Assembly: GCF_030159995.1 (NCBI RefSeq)
Contig: NZ_BSNM01000011.1
Location: 248,001 to 312,000, forward strand
Reading direction: 5' to 3'
Length of the DNA: 64,000 bases
From: Litoribrevibacter albus
GTDB taxonomy: Bacteria; Pseudomonadota; Gammaproteobacteria; Pseudomonadales; Litoribrevibacteraceae
The notes under the pieces were generated by a model. The model worked only from the letters and a program-made list of their open reading frames with translations. It searched no databases and was not told the DNA's origin. Shown piece by piece: positions 58,443 through 64,000 of this stretch (its first letter is position 1; each line of letters opens with the position of its first letter). Position numbers and translations under genes: made by a program.

Positions 58443-61127
58443 ATGAGCACGTACTCGCCAGACACAGGACTTTTCAGCAAAGACTATTTCGAAAATTCAC
58501 TTTCATTTGGCAACTCCATCATCAGCACACTCAAACAGATGATCGCCGATGGAGATACCGCGCTTAATGCTCGCTTTGAATCAGGCGATGATATTCACCA
58601 TCTCATTTATGATCGAGCCTGGTTAATCGACCAGGTTCTGATCAAGGCATGGGAGCACAGTAACCTCCACGAAGTGGATCAATGTGCGCTCATCGCTGTA
58701 GGTGGTTATGGCCGAGGCGAACTGCATCCGAAGTCTGACATCGACGTTTTAATCCTGTTCGATTCAGAACCGCCGGAAAACCACCAACAAGCCATTGAAC
58801 AATTCCTGACCTTGCTCTGGGATCTGAATCTCAATATTGGGCATAGCGTTCGCACAATAACCGAATGCCAGGAAGAAGCTCAGAAAGACATCACTGTTAC
58901 TACCAACCTCATGGAATCCCGTGCGATTTCAGGTAACAGCGACATCCTTTATAAGATGACCTCACTCACAGGCCCATCATTTATCTGGGACAGCAAGGCC
59001 TTCTTTAAGGCCAAGTGGGAAGAGCAACAGCAACGCCATAGAAAGTTCAACAACATAGAGTACAACCTCGAGCCGAACATCAAAGCGTCTCCAGGCGGAT
59101 TGCGTGATATCCAAACCATCATGTGGATCACCAAACGCCAATACGGGGCTAACTCCATGGATGAGCTGGTTCGTCTTAGCGTACTCAATGAAGAAGAACT
59201 GGATATGCTGCAACGAGGTCAGGAATTTCTCTGGCGCGTCCGCTATGCACTGCACATGATTGCCGGTCGCCCAGAAGACCGACTGTTGTTCGATCACCAA
59301 CGAAAAATCGCCGAACTGTTTGACTATCAAGATACCGGTAGTCGTTTAGCCGTCGAACAGTTAATGCAACGCTATTACCGAACGGTCTTACAGCTTGGCG
59401 AACTTAACGACGTGATCATTCAGCACTTCAATGAAACCATTCTAATGGCGGACGAACCCGATGAAGTAGTCGAATTGAACGAACGTTTCGTAATCCGAAA
59501 CAACTTTATCGAAGTCAAACATCCGAAAGTATTTGCTGAACAACCTTCCGCCATGCTTGAGATTTTCCTTATCATGGCTCGTACCGAAGGGGTTAAAGGA
59601 GCTCGTGCCACAACCATTCGCAATCTACGCAATCATCGCCATTTAATCGATGATAATTTCCGTGCCGACCCGATTAACACCAGCATATTTATGGCGTTGA
59701 TGCGTACTCCCACCCGATTAGTCACCCAATTATGGCGTATGAGAAAGTGGGGAATTCTTGGTCGTTACCTACCTGAATTTGCTGGAATCACAGGGCAAAT
59801 GCAGCACGACCTATTTCATATTTACACGGTTGATGCCCACACCCTGCAAGTGGTTCGCAACCTTCGTCGCTTCCGTTTCGCAGATAACCGTGATCAGTAC
59901 CCGCTGGCTAGCCGAATCATCCATGAACTTCCGAAAGTAGAACTTTGCTATATTGCCGGCCTTTACCACGACATAGCTAAAGGAAGAGGCGGAGATCACT
60001 CAGAACTTGGTGCCGTAGATGCGCGTAAATTCTGTGAACGCCACGGATTGAATAAGTGGGAAACTGATCTGGTGAGTTGGCTGGTAGAAAATCATCTATT
60101 AATGTCCATGACTGCCCAACGTAAAGACATCAGTGATCCCGATGTGATACTGGAATTTGCTGAAAAAGTTCAGGATAAAAATCACCTGGATTACTTATTC
60201 TTGCTCACCGTAGCAGACATCAATGCCACCAACCCGACACTATGGAATAGCTGGCGCGCCTCGCTCATGCGTCAACTATATACCGAGACCTGGCGTGCTC
60301 TTAGACGTGGACTGGAAAACCCGATTAATCCACAAGAGTACCTGAAGGATCGAGAAGACTCTGTACTGGAACTCATGTTCGACATGCCTTACACCGAAGC
60401 ACAAGTTCGGGAGTTATTGTCTCAGCTTGGGCAAGACTATGTGTTCCGTAATACACCAACGGAAATTGCCTGGCATGTTTCCTCCATTCTTTCTCACAAA
60501 AATCCCTCTCAACCACTCATTGAGTTAAGGGAAACCACCGATCGTGAACACGAAGGTGGCACCGAAATTTTTGTGTACACAAAAGACGAGAAGCACTTGT
60601 TTGCAGTGACGGCGTCGGTGATGGAAAACCTCAATCTGAACATTCAGGATGCTCAGATCATCATCTCCGAAAGCGGCTTCACGCTAAACAGTTTTATCGT
60701 GCTTGATGACTCTGGCTCTCCGATTGGAGAAAACAGTCTTCGTATTGAAGAAATCAAAGCCAGCCTAATCGTTGCATTACAAGATCCAAGCAACTATTTA
60801 GAGCTGATCAGAAAGCGCACTCCGCGACAACTGAAACAGTTCAAGATGCCGACAGAAGTGATCATTCACAATGATGCCATCAAGCAAGTGACCGTTATTG
60901 AAGTCACTGCACCTGATCGCCCTGGTATTCTTGCCATGATTGGCAGAGTTTTTGTCGACTTTGACGTGAGACTACAGAACGCCAAGATCACAACCCTCGG
61001 TGAAAAAATTGATGATATTTTCTACATCACTGACACAGAAAATACACCGATCAGTGATCCTGACGTGTGCATCCAGCTTCAACACACACTTTGCAAGACA
61101 TTAGACGAGCACTCCAACAATCAATAA
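58443..61127 (+). CDS. glnD: Bifunctional uridylyltransferase/uridylyl-removing enzyme GlnD
   Basis: Senses glutamine and uridylylates or deuridylylates PII. The 894-residue protein has the nucleotidyltransferase motif GGYGRGELHPKSDIDVLIL at about 87-105, a helical PII-uridylyltransferase domain, the HD hydrolase motif LYHDIAKGRGGDHSELG near 515, and two C-terminal ACT domains (about 715-790 and 820-890; the second starts VIEVTAPDRPGILAMIG). All parts are intact. Confidence 0.98.
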   Translation: MSTYSPDTGLFSKDYFENSLSFGNSIISTLKQMIADGDTALNARFESGDDIHHLIYDRAWLIDQVLIKAWEHSNLHEVDQCALIAVGGYGRGELHPKSDIDVLILFDSEPPENHQQAIEQFLTLLWDLNLNIGHSVRTITECQEEAQKDITVTTNLMESRAISGNSDILYKMTSLTGPSFIWDSKAFFKAKWEEQQQRHRKFNNIEYNLEPNIKASPGGLRDIQTIMWITKRQYGANSMDELVRLSVLNEEELDMLQRGQEFLWRVRYALHMIAGRPEDRLLFDHQRKIAELFDYQDTGSRLAVEQLMQRYYRTVLQLGELNDVIIQHFNETILMADEPDEVVELNERFVIRNNFIEVKHPKVFAEQPSAMLEIFLIMARTEGVKGARATTIRNLRNHRHLIDDNFRADPINTSIFMALMRTPTRLVTQLWRMRKWGILGRYLPEFAGITGQMQHDLFHIYTVDAHTLQVVRNLRRFRFADNRDQYPLASRIIHELPKVELCYIAGLYHDIAKGRGGDHSELGAVDARKFCERHGLNKWETDLVSWLVENHLLMSMTAQRKDISDPDVILEFAEKVQDKNHLDYLFLLTVADINATNPTLWNSWRASLMRQLYTETWRALRRGLENPINPQEYLKDREDSVLELMFDMPYTEAQVRELLSQLGQDYVFRNTPTEIAWHVSSILSHKNPSQPLIELRETTDREHEGGTEIFVYTKDEKHLFAVTASVMENLNLNIQDAQIIISESGFTLNSFIVLDDSGSPIGENSLRIEEIKASLIVALQDPSNYLELIRKRTPRQLKQFKMPTEVIIHNDAIKQVTVIEVTAPDRPGILAMIGRVFVDFDVRLQNAKITTLGEKIDDIFYITDTENTPISDPDVCIQLQHTLCKTLDEHSNNQ

Positions 61128-61203
61128 GCTCAATCAAAATAAGAACGAACACGGTTTCTTTTGCATGACTAACTAACGCAAAAGAAACCAGCAAGGACTC
61201 GAA

Positions 61204-62406
61204 ATGAACCCAGATCTAGATAAGCTTCAGCCTTACCCATTTGAAAAACTTGCCAAACTTAAAGAAGGCATTACACCGCCAGCAGATAAAAAGCACATTG
61301 CACTATCAATTGGCGAGCCCAAGCACCCTGCACCGCAGTTTGTTTTGGATACACTGGTTAACGCTTTACCAGAAATGGAACGCTATCCAAGCACCAAGGG
61401 TTTACCCGAGTTAAGAGAAGCCATCGCAAATTGGTTAATCCAACGTTTTAAACTCAACCAATGCGATGCAGAAACTCAGGTCTTGCCGGTTAACGGAACA
61501 CGCGAAGCAATTTTTGCTTTCACTCAAGCAGCAATTGATCGTACGGCCAGCAACCCGCTGGTTGTCAGCCCAAACCCGTTTTATCAGATCTACGAAGGGG
61601 CAGCTTACCTAAGTGGGGCGACCCCTCACTTCCTGCCTTGCCTGGAAGATCATCACTTCATCCCTGATTTCAGCCAAGTGGAAGAGCGCGTTTGGAACGA
61701 TTGCCAAATTCTATTTCTTTGCTCACCAGGCAACCCTACTGGCTCAGTGATACCAAGCAGCACTCTAGAGCAACTGATTGAATTATCTGACAAACATAAC
61801 TTCATCATTGCTTCGGATGAATGCTATTCCGAGATTTATACGGATGAAGCCAACAAACCAACAGGCTTATTGGAAGTCTGCGCCCAAATAGGCCGAGACG
61901 ACTTTAAAAACTGCGTGGTATTCCACTCTCTTTCCAAGCGTTCAAACCTTCCCGGTCTACGATCAGGCTTTATTGCCGGAGATCAGGACATTCTGAAAAA
62001 CTTCCTGCTTTATCGCACGTATCATGGCTGCTCAATGGGCATTCATACTCAGTTAGCCTCCATCGCCGCGTGGAATGATGAAGAACACGTTTTGGAAAAT
62101 CGTCGCCAGTACAAGCAGAAATTTAAGCAAGTTCTTGAAGTTCTAAGCCCTGTTATGGACATCGAACAAACGGATGCCAGCTTTTATCTTTGGCCCAAAA
62201 CTCCAATCAATGAAGAAGAGTTTGCACAAAGGTTGTTTGCTGAAGAAAACATCACGGTTTTACCTGGCAGCTACCTATCAAGAACCGTTGATGGTATAAA
62301 CCCGGGCGAAGGACGAATCCGAATGGCGCTCGTCGCAGAAGTGGATGAATGCCTGGAAGCAGCTCAGCGGATTCGAAGCCTGATCGAACGACTCAACAAG
62401 TCATAA
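61204..62406 (+). CDS. dapC: Succinyldiaminopimelate transaminase
   Basis: PLP aminotransferase of the lysine/diaminopimelate pathway, 400 residues. Visible are the substrate segment SIGEPKHPAP, CSPGNPTGSV, Asp205 in ASDECYSEIYTD and the PLP lysine Lys245 in HSLSKRSNLPGLRSG. The DapC assignment rather than another class I aminotransferase rests on the neighbourhood glnD-dapC-arsC-dapD, conserved in Pseudomonas. It acts right after DapD, encoded close by. Confidence 0.93.
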   Translation: MNPDLDKLQPYPFEKLAKLKEGITPPADKKHIALSIGEPKHPAPQFVLDTLVNALPEMERYPSTKGLPELREAIANWLIQRFKLNQCDAETQVLPVNGTREAIFAFTQAAIDRTASNPLVVSPNPFYQIYEGAAYLSGATPHFLPCLEDHHFIPDFSQVEERVWNDCQILFLCSPGNPTGSVIPSSTLEQLIELSDKHNFIIASDECYSEIYTDEANKPTGLLEVCAQIGRDDFKNCVVFHSLSKRSNLPGLRSGFIAGDQDILKNFLLYRTYHGCSMGIHTQLASIAAWNDEEHVLENRRQYKQKFKQVLEVLSPVMDIEQTDASFYLWPKTPINEEEFAQRLFAEENITVLPGSYLSRTVDGINPGEGRIRMALVAEVDECLEAAQRIRSLIERLNKS

Positions 62407-62459
62407 CATATTAGTTAAATCCCAAACCAGAATGTATCTAAAGCACCAAAGGTTAAAGC

Positions 62460-62810
62460 ATGTCCACTAAAATATATGGCATTAAAAACTGCGACACGAT
62501 GAAGAAAGCATTTAAATGGCTTGATTCTAAGGGTGTCAGTTATGAATTTCAGGATTACAAAAAAGAAGCACCCTCTGAAGAGCAAGCCAAGCAGTGGATT
62601 GAAACCTTAGGCTGGGAAAACGTTATCAATAAACGCGGCACGACATGGCGTAAGCTGGATGACGATCTAAAGAACAACATGAACGAACAAAAAGCGGTTG
62701 AAGTCATCCTAGACAACCCATCCATTATTAAGCGTCCGCTATTAGAGCATAACGATCAAACTATTCTTGGATTCAAAGAAGCTGACTACCAAGCCCTTTT
62801 TGAGTCCTAA
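62460..62810 (+). CDS. ArsC/Spx-family reductase-like protein (YffB-like)
   Basis: A 116-residue thioredoxin-fold protein of the ArsC family, starting KIYGIKNCDTMKKAFKWLD. There is a single active-site-like Cys in NCDTMKKA and a conserved NKRGTTWRKL stretch. It lacks the partner cysteines of arsenate reductase, so arsenate reduction is unlikely. Homologues lie between dapC/dapE and dapD in many proteobacteria, with unknown function. SD-like AAGG precedes the ATG. Confidence 0.88.
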   Translation: MSTKIYGIKNCDTMKKAFKWLDSKGVSYEFQDYKKEAPSEEQAKQWIETLGWENVINKRGTTWRKLDDDLKNNMNEQKAVEVILDNPSIIKRPLLEHNDQTILGFKEADYQALFES

Positions 62811-62851
62811 TCTTTTTAAATCACGTTTATCCGAATTCAACAGGAGTTAAC

Positions 62852-63880
62852 ATGGCATTTTCATTTGCAATCGGTATCGGCACCAAAAACACTAAAGGCG
62901 AGTGGCTGGAAACGTTTTTCCAAGCACCTGTGCTAAATCCAGCGGACAGCATCATTGACGCAGCAAAAGCTGCGATTGGTTATACCAAAGGCAATCAAAC
63001 AATCGAAGCTTCAACTGAAGCACTTACCGCATTGGCAAGCGCTTTGGAATCAGCAGGCGAAGCAACTCAAGCTAACATTGCAAAAACAGCTGCTCAATCA
63101 TCAGCGCCAGCGGTTGTAGTTGTTCTTGAATCAGACGAACAAGCAAGCTCAACTCCAGAAGTGTATTTAAAGCTTCATCTTCTATCACACCGTTTGGTAA
63201 AACCACACGGCGTTAATCTGGCTGGCATCTTTGGTCTACTTCCAAACGTCGCATGGACCAATGTAGGTGCGATCGACCTGACAGAACTTGCTCAAAAACA
63301 ACTTGAAGCTCGTGCTAAAGGCGAGTTAATCCAGGTTCAATCTGTGGATAAGTTTCCTAAAATGACGGATTACGTAGTTCCAGCCGGTGTACGTATCGCG
63401 GATACTTCACGTGTACGTCTTGGCGCTTACATTGGTGAAGGCACCACCATCATGCACGAAGGCTTCGTGAACTTTAATGCAGGTACCGAAGGCACGTCTA
63501 TGGTTGAAGGCCGTATCTCTGCTGGCGTCATGGTAGGCGAAGGCAGTGACCTGGGCGGTGGCTGTTCAACAATGGGTACCTTGTCTGGCGGCGGTAACAT
63601 CATCATTGCAGTGGGTAAAAACAGCTTAATCGGCGCAAACGCCGGTATTGGCATTCCACTAGGTGACCGTTGTACGGTTGAAGCGGGCCTTTATATTACT
63701 GCCGGTACCAAGGTTATTATGCTGGATGACCAAAACCAAGCGGTTGAAACGGTTAAAGCGCGCGACCTTGCAAACAAGAACGACCTATTATTCCGTCGTA
63801 ACTCTCAAACCGGTGCTGTGGAATGTAAAACCAACAAAACAGCCATCGAGCTTAACGAAGAATTGCACGCAAACAACTAA
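62852..63880 (+). CDS. dapD: 2,3,4,5-tetrahydropyridine-2,6-dicarboxylate N-succinyltransferase
   Basis: Succinylates tetrahydrodipicolinate in diaminopimelate synthesis. The 342-residue protein is the longer Pseudomonas-type DapD, not the 274-residue E. coli type. An alpha/beta N-terminal domain is followed by a left-handed beta-helix (VRLGAYIGEGTTIMHEGFVN, then MVEGRISAGVMVGEGSDLGG and LIGANAGIGIPLGDRCTVEA). AGGAG precedes the ATG. It ends the dapC-arsC-dapD run. Confidence 0.96.
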   Translation: MAFSFAIGIGTKNTKGEWLETFFQAPVLNPADSIIDAAKAAIGYTKGNQTIEASTEALTALASALESAGEATQANIAKTAAQSSAPAVVVVLESDEQASSTPEVYLKLHLLSHRLVKPHGVNLAGIFGLLPNVAWTNVGAIDLTELAQKQLEARAKGELIQVQSVDKFPKMTDYVVPAGVRIADTSRVRLGAYIGEGTTIMHEGFVNFNAGTEGTSMVEGRISAGVMVGEGSDLGGGCSTMGTLSGGGNIIIAVGKNSLIGANAGIGIPLGDRCTVEAGLYITAGTKVIMLDDQNQAVETVKARDLANKNDLLFRRNSQTGAVECKTNKTAIELNEELHANN

Positions 63881-63910
63881 GTTTTACCCAAGTAATTCAA
63901 TACCCTACTC

Positions 63911-63940
63911 AATCCCCGGCCTTCTGCCGGGGATTTTTTA
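63911..63940 (+). terminator. Rho-independent terminator after dapD
   Basis: ATCCCCGGC and GCCGGGGAT with loop CTTCT are followed by TTTTTTA. It lies about 30 bases after the dapD stop. Nothing recognisable follows up to the window end. Confidence 0.95.
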
Positions 63941-64000
63941 TCCTGTCCGAAAGACCATTCAGCGGTTCATACTTAACATTTCACTCTATATTTATATACC

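Overview
The window is a chromosomal segment of a marine-type gammaproteobacterium, probably in or near the Oceanospirillales/Pseudomonadales. I infer this from gene content and order, not from a database search. From dapD at the right end to cinA-recA the order (dapD, arsC-like, dapC, glnD, map, rpsB, tsf, pyrH, frr, uppS, cdsA, dxr, rseP, bamA, skp, lpxD, fabZ, lpxA, lpxB, rnhB, dnaE, accA, tilS, pyrG, kdsA, eno, ftsB, ispD, ispF, truD, surE, pcm, DUF368, nlpD, rpoS, fdxA, mutS, cinA, recA) is the backbone known from Pseudomonas. Composition is moderately AT-rich. I see no tRNA, rRNA, insertion sequence, prophage or CRISPR array.

Layout. 1-3.6 kb: lysC (cut by the window edge) and alaS, minus strand. 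3.9-7.2 kb: small accessory genes (a YtoQ-family protein, an EamA transporter behind a candidate transcription attenuator, a TonB/TolA-like protein with two 9-bp minisatellites, a 59-residue helix-turn-helix protein). 7.2-10.8 kb: a lipid-transport operon of the Pqi/Let type, with a six-MCE-domain protein and two half-size PqiA proteins. 10.9-12.5 kb: recX, overlapping an HtrA-like protease gene. 12.7-14.8 kb: a QseBC/PmrAB-like two-component system. 14.9-19.6 kb: a tightly coupled four-gene operon (T_hemolysin/GNAT-like protein; fusion of an acyl-activating ANL enzyme with a heme-oxygenase-like diiron domain; short-chain dehydrogenase; exported TPR protein). 19.8-64 kb: the conserved backbone.

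The most interesting part is the block between recA and recX. In many relatives recX directly follows recA; here about 8.3 kb separates the two coding regions. The four-gene operon looks like an uncharacterised acyl-chain-modifying or acyl-metabolite pathway. Its promoter carries a CTTAAG-N5-CTTAAG element of the PmrA/QseB type, and a regulator of that class lies in the same block, so the block may be one regulated unit. recX has become the last gene of a protease transcription unit and has probably lost direct co-transcription with recA, while recA has two LexA-type boxes 42 bp apart.

In the backbone the genes serve envelope building (lpxA/B/D, fabZ, kdsA, bamA, skp, rseP, uppS, cdsA, accA, ftsB, DUF368), isoprenoids (ispD, ispF, dxr), lysine/diaminopimelate synthesis (dapC, dapD, lysC), translation (rpsB, tsf, frr, map, tilS, truD, alaS), nucleotides (pyrG, pyrH), DNA maintenance (dnaE, rnhB, mutS, recA, recX), nitrogen control (glnD) and stationary phase (surE-pcm-nlpD-rpoS). 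Start codons were moved from the longest frame where a Shine-Dalgarno sequence or family length decided it (ytoQ, eamA-type, pqiA-like 2, recA, nlpD, eno, pyrG, lpxD, pyrH, tsf, rpsB).
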